Below are positions 14,635 through 21,690 of a DNA stretch of 25,833 bases, piece after piece. A program made the position numbers and the translations under genes. Source of the DNA: an uncultured Eubacteriales bacterium (lineage in GTDB: Bacteria > Bacillota > Clostridia > Oscillospirales > Oscillospiraceae); contig UQWH01000025.1 in the NCBI GenBank assembly GCA_900544705.1, positions 1 through 25,833 of the forward strand. Direction: 5' to 3'. Position 1 is the first letter of the stretch. Each line of letters begins with the position of its first letter. Below the pieces are notes generated by a model that had not been told where the DNA came from, ran no database searches, and was given only the letters and a program-made list of their open reading frames with translations.

Positions 14635-14739
14635 TCTGCGGTTTTCGTTCTGGTTCTGCTGCTGGTTCTGGTTGCGGTTCTGATTCTGCTGGTTCTGCTG
14701 CTGGTTCTGATTCTGCTGGTTCTGATTTCTGTGTTCCAT
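14632..14739 (-). CDS. 35-residue Asn/Gln-rich peptide gene in the spoVA locus
   Basis: Short reading frame with ATG at 14739 and a good AGGAGGCG ribosome site 8-10 bases upstream. It ends at TAA 14632. Of 35 residues, 15 are Gln and 12 are Asn, arranged in short NQ/NQQ/NQQQ units; the rest are Arg, Glu, one His and the first Met. No hydrophobic residue except Met-1, so it must be unfolded, soluble and probably sticky. It follows spoVAE on the same strand, 65 bases away, and that gap holds a sigma-G-like promoter. The composition recalls gamma-type small acid-soluble spore proteins, which are Gln/Asn-rich forespore proteins, but no gamma-SASP repeat motif is present. Function unknown; a forespore storage or packing peptide is a guess. 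Confidence 0.65.
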   Translation of the reverse strand: MEHRNQNQQNQNQQQNQQNQNRNQNQQQNQNENRR

Positions 14740-14784
14740 GATAGAACGCCTCCTGATGTCCATTTTTGCGGAATTCCGCGGAGC

Positions 14785-14813
14785 TAGTATGCCCGCCGGG
14801 AGCTTATTTATCC
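14785..14813 (-). promoter_or_regulatory. Sigma-G-like promoter of the Asn/Gln-rich peptide gene
   Basis: Minus strand: GGATA (14813-14809), 17-base spacer, CATACTA (14791-14785). CATACTA is the classic sigma-G -10 and the -35 matches at the ATA core. The -35 lies inside the last codons of spoVAE. The start codon is about 46 bases downstream of the -10. Confidence 0.5.
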
Positions 14814-15157
14814 TTCGGCTTGAAGATCAGCCCTGCGAGCCAGCCGAAGATGACCGCCGCGGCGATGCCGCCTGCGGTCGCGGTCAGGCCGCCGGTGAAA
14901 ATACCCCAGCCGCCCTTTTCGTCCACGGCTTCCCGCACGCCCTTGGCCAGCGTGTTGCCAAAGCCGGTCAGAGGAACGGTCGCACCTGCGCCGGCGAAGT
15001 CCACCAGATGCTCGTAAAGCCCCAGCGCGCCCAGGATTACGCCCGCGACCACATAGCAGACAAGGATCCGCGCCGGGGTCAGCTTGGTCTTGTCAATCAG
15101 AAGCTGGCCGATCAGACACAGCAGACCGCCGACCAGAAAGGCTTTCAGATAGTCCAT
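14804..15157 (-). CDS. spoVAE: Stage V sporulation protein AE (SpoVAE/AEb)
   Basis: 117 residues, ATG four bases after the spoVAD stop with AAAGGAG upstream. An integral membrane protein with about four helices. Typical features: N-terminal 'YLKAFLVGGLLCLIGQLLIDKTKLTPARILV', 'GLYEHLVDFAGAGATVPLTGFGNTLAKG' and the C-terminal helix 'GGIAAAVIFGWLAGLIFKPK'. In Bacillus and Clostridia it works with SpoVAC and SpoVAD in the inner forespore membrane to take up dipicolinic acid during sporulation and let it out at germination. Length agrees with the family. It is coupled to spoVAD; a spoVAC gene, usually just upstream in the same operon, is not in this window. Confidence 0.95.
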   Translation of the reverse strand: MDYLKAFLVGGLLCLIGQLLIDKTKLTPARILVCYVVAGVILGALGLYEHLVDFAGAGATVPLTGFGNTLAKGVREAVDEKGGWGIFTGGLTATAGGIAAAVIFGWLAGLIFKPKDK

Positions 15158-15161
15158 GCGC

Positions 15162-16178
15162 TCAACTCCTTTCCGCCGAGATGGAAACCGCGTGGCAGAC
15201 GGCCGGAATGGACTCTCCCTGCTGCGTGGAAAGGGGAGAGAGCAGCGCGCCCGTGCCGCAGAAGAGCAGCTTGCGGAGCTTACCCTGCCGCATCCTGCCC
15301 AGCAGATCGCCGCACAGGACGCTGGCGCTGCATCCGCAGCCGGAGCCGCCGCAGTGGACGTCCTGCGACTCTGCGTCGAAGATCAGCACGCCGCAGTCCT
15401 GATAGCGGCTGCCGAGGCGGACGCCCTCGCGCGAAAACAGCTCGCGTACCAGCTCACTGCCGAGCTTGCCGAGGTCGCCCGTGACGATGAGATCGTATTC
15501 CTCCGGGGCACAGTGAAAATCGTCAAAATGCGCCCGGAGCGTCTCAAAGGCCGCAGGCGCCATGGCCGCACCCATGTTGTTTGCGTCCTTGATGCCTGCG
15601 TCAACAATGGTGCCGATGGTCGCGCGCTCCAGACAGGGGCCTTTGCCCTCTCCGCCGAGAATGACTGCGCCCGCGCCTGTGACCGTCCACTGCGCCGTCG
15701 GCGTGCGTTGCCCGCCGTAGCCCAGCGGGAAGCGATACTGGCGTTCTGAAGAGGCGAAGTGCGAGGAGGTCAGGGCGAGCGCTTTTCGGCAGAAGCCGCC
15801 GCTCACGGAGATCCCGGCAAGCAGCAGGCTCTCGGCCATGGTCGAGCAGGCGCCGTACAGTCCGAAGGTCGGCACGTCGTTGTTCCGCATGGAAAAGCTG
15901 GAGCCGATGCACTGGTTGAGCAGATCGCCTACAAAGGCAGCATCAAGGTCGGTTTCCTTCAGCTTGGCCTTTTCCAGCGCAAGGCGCAGCGCGGTTTTCT
16001 GCATTTGCGTTTCGGCCTTTTCCCAGCTTTTCTGGCCGAAGGTGGTGTCCTGCGAGGTCAGGTCGAAGGTGTCGCGCAGCGGCCCCTGCGCCTCTTTTTT
16101 GCCCGCGACGGAAGCGTGGGCGAGAATCACGGGCGGCCGGGGAAAGACGATGCTCTTCCTTCCGCGATGGTTTTCCAT
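15162..16178 (-). CDS. spoVAD: Stage V sporulation protein AD (SpoVAD), DPA-binding
   Basis: 338 residues. Start ATG 16178 was chosen because GGAGGAG lies 6-7 bases upstream; an earlier ATG 18 bases up would overlap this site. SpoVAD has a thiolase/ketoacyl-synthase-like fold, is soluble, and binds dipicolinic acid for transport into the forespore. Visible family features: 'NHRGRKSIVFPRPPVILAHAS', 'DDTFG-like' region 'DTTFGQKSWEKAE', 'VPTFGLYGACSTMAESLL', 'GGQRTPTAQWTVTGAGA', 'DAGIKDANNMGAAMAPAA' and 'HCGGSGCGCSASVLCG'. Length is normal. It is the first gene of its transcript, with a sigma-G-like -10 upstream, so spoVAC is not cotranscribed here. Confidence 0.96.
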   Translation of the reverse strand: MENHRGRKSIVFPRPPVILAHASVAGKKEAQGPLRDTFDLTSQDTTFGQKSWEKAETQMQKTALRLALEKAKLKETDLDAAFVGDLLNQCIGSSFSMRNNDVPTFGLYGACSTMAESLLLAGISVSGGFCRKALALTSSHFASSERQYRFPLGYGGQRTPTAQWTVTGAGAVILGGEGKGPCLERATIGTIVDAGIKDANNMGAAMAPAAFETLRAHFDDFHCAPEEYDLIVTGDLGKLGSELVRELFSREGVRLGSRYQDCGVLIFDAESQDVHCGGSGCGCSASVLCGDLLGRMRQGKLRKLLFCGTGALLSPLSTQQGESIPAVCHAVSISAERS

Positions 16179-16213
16179 TTGCGCTCCTCCATTCATTGAT
16201 TTGAATCTGATTG

Positions 16214-16220
16214 TAGTATG
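16214..16220 (-). promoter_or_regulatory. Sigma-G-like -10 box for spoVAD
   Basis: Minus strand CATACTA, 35 bases upstream of the spoVAD start. It is within the stretch TTTTCCGCATACT shared with the promoter region of the 143-residue gene. The -35 (TGATG, 19 bases up) is weak. spoVA operons are known sigma-G targets in Bacillus. Confidence 0.5.
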
Positions 16221-16267
16221 CGGAAAAGAATCAAAAAAGCATCAAGGGAATCTCTGGAAGATCATCC

Positions 16268-16358
16268 GGCGTTTTGCATAAACGGAAAGTTCGGCGCTTA
16301 TGGAAAACGCTGAAATTCGCTGCGGTGCGGAAAAAAGAATGGACAAAAGCAAAACGCC
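16268..16358. promoter_or_regulatory. Inverted 10-base pair of sites upstream of the lacI-type gene (candidate operators)
   Basis: GGCGTTTTGC (16268-16277) and its exact reverse complement GCAAAACGCC (16349-16358), with a third partial copy GAAAACGC (16303-16310) between them. The second site lies between the -35 and -10 of the lacI-type promoter, where binding would block transcription. LacI-family operators often centre on CG. Loop formation between the two sites, 81 bp apart, is possible. Inference only. Confidence 0.4.
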
Positions 16359-16368
16359 TTGATAAAAT
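16340..16368 (+). promoter_or_regulatory. Sigma-A promoter of the lacI-type regulator and nucleoside operon
   Basis: TGGACA (16340-16345), 17-base spacer, TAAAAT (16363-16368). It lies about 40 bases upstream of the ATG at 16409. It is the only good promoter seen before a run of ten codirectional, closely spaced genes. Confidence 0.7.
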
Positions 16369-16408
16369 TAGATCAGCAGATGGTTTAACGTTTGATCAGG
16401 TGATGTAA

Positions 16409-17440
16409 ATGGCAGCGACACTGAAGGACATTGCAAATTATGTCGGCACCTCCGTGACGACCGTTTCCAAGGTTCTGGGCAACCGGGAGATCCGGGTGTC
16501 CGAGGCAAAGCGCCGGGAAATTCTGGAAATGGCGGAAAAACTGAATTATCTACCGAATGCTTCCGGCGTCAACCTGAAAAAGGGGAGCACGGACGCCATT
16601 GCGGTCATCGTCGGCGACCTGCTGTACCCCTATTATGCCAAGCTCCTGAAGCAGATCGCCTATTGCCTCAACGAGCACGGCAAGAGCATCATTGTCTGCG
16701 ACGCGGACAACGACTTCCGTATGGAGCTTCAGCACTACCAGCGCATGAAAACGGGCTATGTTGACGGCGCGATCATCGTCCCTTCGCCCCTCACCGTCAC
16801 GCAGGAAAATGTGAAAACCGCGCTGAAGGTGCTGGGCGGGATCGATCTGCCGATCACCTTTGTCTGTCACGGCCTGCCGCCCTTTGAGCGGTATTCCACC
16901 GTCGGAACGCCGCCCTATGAATGCGGTTATTTGGCAGCGAAGCACCTTCTGGAGCTGGGCCACCGGCGCATCGCCTACGTGTCGGAATCGCTGGAGCATG
17001 ACGCGCTGAATCCAAAGCTGCAGGGCTTTCGCGCAGCGCTGCGGGATCACGACACGGACTTTCGCGAGGAGCTGACGCTCTATGGTCACGCGCGTTACGG
17101 CGGCGGCAGCAAAGCCTATCAGGAGCTGGCCGACTCCGGTATGACCGCGGTGGTCTGCTCGGACGACCTGCTGGCAGTCGGCTTCCTTTCGACGGCGGTG
17201 GCAGATGGGCGGAGGGTCCCGCAGGAGCTGTCGGTCGTCGGTATGGATAACATTATGGCGACGCTGCACAGCACGCCGAAGATCACCACGGTGGCGCAGG
17301 ATACGGAAAAAATCGCACGCAGTGCGGTCAACCTCCTGCTTGGCGAGATCGACGCGCGCAAGTACGGCCTGCACGCGGATGTCACACATATTGCGGTCGA
17401 GCCGACGCTCATGGTGCGGCAGAGCACCGGCCCGGTCTGA
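16409..17440 (+). CDS. LacI family transcriptional regulator
   Basis: 343 residues, normal LacI/PurR length. N-terminal helix-turn-helix at 4-25 ('TLKDIANYVGTSVTTVSKVLGN'), hinge helix near 47-58 ('LNYLPNASGVNL'), then a periplasmic-binding-protein-like effector domain (about 62-335) with 'GYVDGAIIVPSP', 'GYLAAKHLLELGHRRIAYV', 'AVVCSDDLLAVGFL' and 'VPQELSVVGMDNI', all usual family landmarks. Start ATG follows CAGGTGATG, a modest ribosome site. It is the first gene of the run and 18 bases before the MFS gene, so it probably represses the operon and itself, with a nucleoside or base-like compound as effector (inference from the genes that follow). Candidate operators are the AAAACGCC-type sites in its promoter. 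Confidence 0.93.
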   Translation: MAATLKDIANYVGTSVTTVSKVLGNREIRVSEAKRREILEMAEKLNYLPNASGVNLKKGSTDAIAVIVGDLLYPYYAKLLKQIAYCLNEHGKSIIVCDADNDFRMELQHYQRMKTGYVDGAIIVPSPLTVTQENVKTALKVLGGIDLPITFVCHGLPPFERYSTVGTPPYECGYLAAKHLLELGHRRIAYVSESLEHDALNPKLQGFRAALRDHDTDFREELTLYGHARYGGGSKAYQELADSGMTAVVCSDDLLAVGFLSTAVADGRRVPQELSVVGMDNIMATLHSTPKITTVAQDTEKIARSAVNLLLGEIDARKYGLHADVTHIAVEPTLMVRQSTGPV

Positions 17441-17458
17441 CCGGAGAGAGGACACAAG

Positions 17459-18682
17459 GTGAAGCGAAAAAAAATCTATCCATTTCTGATTCTGGCAATG
17501 TGCTTCCTGATCCAGGGCGGCTTGCTGGGAATCATTTCCAATTGCCGGGGTATTTTTTACGACCCGGTCTGTGCGGAGCTTGGCATCAAGCTCGGCAAGC
17601 TCACGACCTATTCCGTGTTCTACGGCCTTGCCGTCTGCATCACCATTCCCTTTGCGTCGCGGGCGGTCAAGAAGTGGAACCTGCGCTGGACGCTGACGGG
17701 CTTCGCTCTTCTGACGGCGGCGGCACAGTTCGCAATGGCCTATTTCCACAATGTTTATGAGTGGTATGCGGCGGCCGCGGTGCAGGGCGCGTGTTATGCG
17801 TTCCTGTTCGTGCAGACGGTGCCCATGCTGATCAACAACTGGTTTTCCGAGCAGAGCGGCTTTTTCCTCGGCATTGCCTGCTCCGCCTCCGGCATTGTGG
17901 GCGCGCTGATGAATCCGCTGGCGCAGAGCTTTATGGCGACCTATGGCTGGCGGGCGACCTACCGGATGCTTGGTATCGCGCTGTTTTTGCTGCTGGTTCC
18001 CGCGTGTGCGCTGTTTTCCGTCCGCAGGCCGGAGGACATCGGGGCGCAGCCCTATCACCGCCGCAGGGCGCCAAAGCACGCAGCAGACGCGGCGGCATTT
18101 CAGGACTTTTCCGAAAAACGCAGGGTATTTCTCCTCCTTCTGGTGTTTGCCTGTGCGATCTGCATTACAACGGGCTACAACCAGATGCTTTTTGGCGTTG
18201 GTTCAACGTTTGACCATCCGGAGAAAATTCTGGGAACTTTCGTTTCCGTTTCCATGATCGGGACGATCGTCTGCAAGCTGCTCGTCGGCTGGCTGAACGA
18301 CCGCTATGGAATGAAGGCGGCCTGCTATGCGGCGGTCGGGACCATCGGCGCGGGGCTTGTGTGCCTGTTCTTCGGACAGTCCGCGCTGCGAATGTACATC
18401 GGCTCGTTCTGCATGGGGATGCCCATGGCGGTCACGGTCGTTGCCATGCCGAATCTGGTGCGCAGCGTGTTCGGAAACGCAGCCTTTGAAAAGCGCTACC
18501 GCACGGTTTCCGTGGTGGTCAATCTGGTCAGTAACTTCAGCTTCACGGTGCTGGGCTGGATCGTGTCGATCTTCGATTCCTACCGGGTGATGCTGGCGTT
18601 CGGGATCGGCGCGTCCGCGCTTTCTGCGCTGCTGGCTGCCATCCTCTTTGCAGTGAGAAAAAGGAGCTTGATTTATGAATGA
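17459..18682 (+). CDS. MFS transporter, oxalate/formate antiporter-like group
   Basis: 407 residues from GTG 17459, with GGAGAGAGG upstream. Twelve hydrophobic helices in two six-helix halves separated by a basic loop ('RRPEDIGAQPYHRRRAPKH', about 195-213). 'GRGIFYDPVCAELG'-type and 'INNWFSEQSGFFLGIACSASGIVGALMNPLAQ' sequences are typical of the OFA/monocarboxylate-like part of the major facilitator superfamily. The second half has the loop motif 'GWLNDRYGMKAA'. It is the second gene of the operon and overlaps the nitroreductase gene by 8 bases. Substrate unknown: placed between a LacI regulator and nucleoside enzymes it might move a base, a sugar-derived acid or the end product of the pathway out of the cell. 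Confidence 0.9.
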   Translation: MKRKKIYPFLILAMCFLIQGGLLGIISNCRGIFYDPVCAELGIKLGKLTTYSVFYGLAVCITIPFASRAVKKWNLRWTLTGFALLTAAAQFAMAYFHNVYEWYAAAAVQGACYAFLFVQTVPMLINNWFSEQSGFFLGIACSASGIVGALMNPLAQSFMATYGWRATYRMLGIALFLLLVPACALFSVRRPEDIGAQPYHRRRAPKHAADAAAFQDFSEKRRVFLLLLVFACAICITTGYNQMLFGVGSTFDHPEKILGTFVSVSMIGTIVCKLLVGWLNDRYGMKAACYAAVGTIGAGLVCLFFGQSALRMYIGSFCMGMPMAVTVVAMPNLVRSVFGNAAFEKRYRTVSVVVNLVSNFSFTVLGWIVSIFDSYRVMLAFGIGASALSALLAAILFAVRKRSLIYE

Positions 18683-19211
18683 AGTGGTAAAAACAATTCT
18701 GGAGCGCCGCTCCGTCCGTAAGTTTGACCAGCGCCCGGTGGAAGAAGCGATCGTGCGCGAGATCATCGAGTGCGGGCGCAGCGCGCCGAACGCATGGGGA
18801 CATCAGACCTTTGAATTCTATGCCATCACCGACCGGAAGCTGATGCGCGAGCTCGCGGAGCTGACGGCGAAATTTCTCGGCGGCGAGCCGGAGGATCACC
18901 TCTTCTTTTCTGCGCCGCTGATCATCCTCATCAGTGACATCCGCGACAATTATATGCGTCTGGCGGACGCCGGCTGCGCGATGGAAAATATGTTCCTCGC
19001 GGCCCGCAGTCAGGGCGTCGGCTCCGTGTGGATCAACCAGTTTTCACCCATCTGTGACAAGCTGGAGGTCATCGACAAGTTTGAGTCCATCGGCATTGCC
19101 AAAAACCGCGTGGTCACGAGCCTCGGCGCCTTCGGCTATCCGGCCGAGGAACCGAAGCCGAAGGAGCTGATCTCCGCGGTACACTACATCCGATCGGAGG
19201 CAGAAGCATGA
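18675..19211 (+). CDS. Nitroreductase family FMN protein (first of two)
   Basis: 178 residues, ATG with AAAAAGGAG upstream, inside the end of the MFS gene. FMN-dependent nitroreductase fold: N-terminal 'ILERRSVRKFDQRPV' (Arg/Ser FMN-phosphate contact), 'CGRSAPNAWGHQTFEFYAI', 'DAGCAMENMFLAARSQGVGSVWI' and the C-terminal 'VTSLGAFGYPAEEPKPKEL'. Short form of the family without a long insertion. Such enzymes use NAD(P)H to reduce nitro groups, quinones, enones or flavins; the natural substrate cannot be read from sequence. The gene overlaps both neighbours (8 bases before, 4 bases after), so it is firmly part of the nucleoside operon. A role in reducing a modified base or ring is inferred from this context only. 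Confidence 0.92.
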   Translation: MNEVVKTILERRSVRKFDQRPVEEAIVREIIECGRSAPNAWGHQTFEFYAITDRKLMRELAELTAKFLGGEPEDHLFFSAPLIILISDIRDNYMRLADAGCAMENMFLAARSQGVGSVWINQFSPICDKLEVIDKFESIGIAKNRVVTSLGAFGYPAEEPKPKELISAVHYIRSEAEA

Positions 19212-19957
19212 GTATGCACATTGACGCCCGTCCGGGCGACATCGCCAGCCATGTGATCACCGCGGGCGACCCCGACCGGATTTCCTATCTGGCCGAGCAT
19301 TACCTTGAAAATGCGGAGTTGGTCAGCAGCAAGCGCGCCGCGCTGTGCTACACCGGCACCTACGCGGGCCGGCGGGTTTCCGCCATGGCGGTGGGCATGG
19401 GAATTCCCTCCATGCTGATCTACGCCACGGAGCTGTTCCGCGACTATGGCTGCGAGGCCATCGTGCGGGTCGGCACCTCGGCCGGGTATCTGGATTCCAT
19501 GCAGCGGCACGACATCGTGCTCTCGCAGGCCGCCTGCCACACCTCCGCCATCAATGACGGCGTGTTCAACGGCACATTCTGTCCGATCGCGGATTACCGC
19601 CTGCTGTCCACGGCGGAGCACGCCGCGGCGGCGCGGAAGCAGAAGGTCTACATCGGCAACACCGTCTGCAACGACCGCCTCTACCGCCTTGCAGAGAGCT
19701 ACCGCTCGGCTGCGTGGCGCGATTACGGGATCCTGTGCTCGGAGATGGAGGGCGCGGCGCTCTACACCGCTGCGGCACAGTTCGGCAAGCGCGCGCTGAT
19801 GCTGGTTTCCATTCTCTCCCACCTTGATGTGGATGCGGATGGGAAGGAGCGCATCCGCCCTCTGCCGGAAACGCCCGGCAAGACGATGGATGATGCGCTG
19901 ATCCTGGCGCTGGAAACGCTGGCTGAGGACAGCAGGAGGATGCATGGAGGTCTTTGA
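19208..19957 (+). CDS. DeoD-like purine nucleoside phosphorylase, catalytic Asp replaced by Ser
   Basis: 249 residues; ATG overlaps the preceding stop (ATGA) and has CGGAGG upstream. Hexameric DeoD-type nucleoside phosphorylase: 'GDPDR' at 20-24, 'TGTYAGRRVSAMAVGMGIPSMLIYATEL' (49-76), phosphate-site 'IVRVGTSAGY' (85-94) and 'SEMEGAALY' (178-186). These line up closely with E. coli DeoD. The general-acid Asp204 of the 'VSDHI' motif is replaced: here it reads 'SILSHLD', with Ser at 204, while an Arg is kept at the Arg217 position. The family splits ribosides with phosphate into base and ribose 1-phosphate. Loss of the Asp should weaken 6-oxo/6-amino purine cleavage, so another substrate is likely. 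About ten residues longer than E. coli DeoD. It overlaps the next gene by 14 bases. Confidence 0.9.
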   Translation: MSMHIDARPGDIASHVITAGDPDRISYLAEHYLENAELVSSKRAALCYTGTYAGRRVSAMAVGMGIPSMLIYATELFRDYGCEAIVRVGTSAGYLDSMQRHDIVLSQAACHTSAINDGVFNGTFCPIADYRLLSTAEHAAAARKQKVYIGNTVCNDRLYRLAESYRSAAWRDYGILCSEMEGAALYTAAAQFGKRALMLVSILSHLDVDADGKERIRPLPETPGKTMDDALILALETLAEDSRRMHGGL

Positions 19958-20498
19958 GGCGCTTCGCACCCGCGCGAGCGTGCGGGACTTCCTGCCGGAT
20001 CCGATCCCGGCGGAGAAGCTGGAGAAATTAAAGGAGGCCGCGCTCCGCGCGCCGACTTCGCTGAACTTGCAGCAGCAGTGCTTCTGCTTCGTGACGGACC
20101 CCAAGGTGCTGCAAACGCTGACAGAGGGCGTCATCCGCGTGTCCAAAGAGCGCGGAGAAACGGACTATCTGGAGCGCCTGGCGCAGCGCGGCGGCAAGGT
20201 GTTCTTCGGCGCGCCGCTCCTGATCGTCATCGCGGTTAACCCGGAGAACAACTACATTGACGTCGATGCCGGCATTGCCGTGCAGAGCCTTGCGCTTGCC
20301 GTAAAGGATCTGGGACTGGATTCCGTGATCATGGCCGCACCGGACCGCGTCTTTGTGGGGCCGCTTGCCGGACAGTATGAGCGGCTGCTGAAATTCCCGG
20401 ACGGCTACCGCTTCGCCATCGCACTGGCCGTCGGCTGCGCGGCGGCGGAATTCCGTCCGCACGCGCTCAAACCGGAAAACATCGTAGAACTTCGTTGA
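19944..20498 (+). CDS. Nitroreductase family FMN protein (second of two)
   Basis: 184 residues, ATG after AGGAGG within the end of the phosphorylase gene. Nitroreductase landmarks: 'ALRTRASVRDFLPDPIPAEKL' (6-26), 'AALRAPTSLNLQQQCFCFV' (32-50), 'GAPLLIVIAVNP', 'DAGIAVQSLALAVKDLGLDSVIM' and a C-terminal 'RFAIALAVGCAAAE'. It is clearly different from the other nitroreductase of this operon, so it is not a simple recent duplicate. Reaction unknown beyond FMN/NAD(P)H-dependent reduction or oxidation. The 14-base overlap with the phosphorylase gene suggests coupled translation and joint function. Confidence 0.92.
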   Translation: MEVFEALRTRASVRDFLPDPIPAEKLEKLKEAALRAPTSLNLQQQCFCFVTDPKVLQTLTEGVIRVSKERGETDYLERLAQRGGKVFFGAPLLIVIAVNPENNYIDVDAGIAVQSLALAVKDLGLDSVIMAAPDRVFVGPLAGQYERLLKFPDGYRFAIALAVGCAAAEFRPHALKPENIVELR

Positions 20499-20522
20499 TT
20501 ACTGCACCGCAGTTTTCATAAA
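20495..20522 (+). promoter_or_regulatory. Possible internal promoter before the BMP lipoprotein gene
   Basis: TTGATT (20495-20500), 16 bases, CATAAA (20517-20522), with a small hairpin ACTGC-acc-GCAGT in the spacer. Weak match. A local promoter would help give the extra binding protein such transporters need. Confidence 0.25.
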
Positions 20523-20544
20523 TAAAAAAACAAGGAGAAAAGAA

Positions 20545-21690
20545 ATGAAAAAGCTGATCGCAATCCTTCTGGTGCTCGTCATGGCGCTGAGCCTGTTCGC
20601 CTGCGCGGGCAGCAAGGGCCCGTCCGAGTCCAGCAACGACCCCGCGAAGTCTGAAGACAACAACACTTCCGATACTCCCGCTGAATCCGGTAAGAAGGCG
20701 AACATCGTCCTCGTCATCCCGAACTCCCTCGGCGACAAGGCCTTCTCCGACATGGTCTGGTCCGGCGTGCAGATCGCCAAGGAAAAGAACCCCGACCGCG
20801 TCGGCAACATCAAGTGCATCGAGCTGCAGGGCGACACTACCACCCCGATCCCCACGCTGACCGAGCTGGCCGAGCTGGGCGAATGGGACATCATCGTCAC
20901 CGGCACCTTCAGCCTGAAGGAATCCATCGTTGAAGTCGCCGCCAAGTTCCCCGAGCAGAAGTTCCTCATTTATGATACCGAGCTGGATTACAGCGACGGC
21001 AAATTCAAGAACTGCGCTTCCTTCGCTGCGATGCAGAACGAAGGCTCCTTCCTCGGCGGCGCACTGGCTGCCATGGCCTCCAAGAGCGGCGTCATCGGCT
21101 TCGTCGGCGGCAAGGAAACCTCCTCCGTCAGCGACTTCCTTGTTGGCTACATTGAAGGCGCAAAGTATGTCAACCCCGACATCATCGTCCGTTCTGCGTT
21201 CATCGGCAACTTCACGGATACCGCTGCTGCGAAGGAACTTGCAAATGCACAGAACGCACAGGGTGCAGACGTTGTCTTTGCAGTCTGCTCCGGCGCAGGC
21301 TCCGGCGTCTATGAGGCGGCTGCCGACGGCGGCTTCTGGGCACTCGGCGTCGACTGCGACCAGTCCCTTATTCTTGAGGACACCAACCCCGCAGCGGCAA
21401 AGGCCATCCTGACCTCTGTCGTGAAGAACTTCGACGTCGTCCTCAGCAACGCCATCACCGAGGCACTGGACGGCACCCTTGAATTCGGCAAGCACAATGC
21501 GATCGACCTCGCGGCAGGCGGCATCGGTCTGGCAGACAACAGCTACTATGAATCCGCCGTTTCCGCCGACATCCGCGCGAAGGTCGACGAGATCGCAGAG
21601 AAGATCAAGAGCGGCGAGATCAAGGTCAGCACTGCCATCGGCATGGATGCTGATACCTACAACAACCTGAAGGAATCCGCTTCCAAATAA
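20545..21690 (+). CDS. BMP/PnrA-type nucleoside-binding lipoprotein of an ABC transporter
   Basis: 381 residues, ATG after AAGGAG. Lipoprotein signal: MKK, hydrophobic core and lipobox LFAC with Cys20. A Ser/Asn/Asp-rich tether (about 22-50) comes next. The mature part is a basic membrane protein (BMP) domain: 'LVIPNSLGDKAFSDMVWSGVQIAKEK', 'WDIIVTGTFSLKESIVEVAAKFPEQKFLIYD', 'FAAMQNEGSFLGGALAAMASKSGVIGFVGG', 'GADVVFAVCSGAGSGVYEAAADGGFWALGVDCDQS'. Members such as Treponema PnrA and the B. subtilis NupN system bind nucleosides. The codons are unusually biased (AAC, GAC, TTC, AAG), more than in the genes around it, which fits high expression. The ATPase and two permeases follow directly. Confidence 0.95.
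   Translation: MKKLIAILLVLVMALSLFACAGSKGPSESSNDPAKSEDNNTSDTPAESGKKANIVLVIPNSLGDKAFSDMVWSGVQIAKEKNPDRVGNIKCIELQGDTTTPIPTLTELAELGEWDIIVTGTFSLKESIVEVAAKFPEQKFLIYDTELDYSDGKFKNCASFAAMQNEGSFLGGALAAMASKSGVIGFVGGKETSSVSDFLVGYIEGAKYVNPDIIVRSAFIGNFTDTAAAKELANAQNAQGADVVFAVCSGAGSGVYEAAADGGFWALGVDCDQSLILEDTNPAAAKAILTSVVKNFDVVLSNAITEALDGTLEFGKHNAIDLAAGGIGLADNSYYESAVSADIRAKVDEIAEKIKSGEIKVSTAIGMDADTYNNLKESASK

Noticed and set aside
14641..14735. Repeated tggttctg/ctgattctg units as a CRISPR-like or minisatellite array
   Set aside because: Units are only 6-9 bases with no spacers. They are fully explained as Asn and Gln codons of a short gene with a good ribosome site.
14768..14779. Perfect 12-base palindrome gcggaattccgc between spoVAE and the small peptide gene
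   Set aside because: It contains an EcoRI-type site and could be an operator or part of a leader hairpin, but it has no loop, no second copy and no link to a known regulator, so it is not listed as a feature.
16550..18079. A minus-strand open frame of 509 codons opposite the LacI and MFS genes
   Set aside because: It spans two well-recognised genes on the other strand, and its Arg/His/Gln-rich translation resembles no family.
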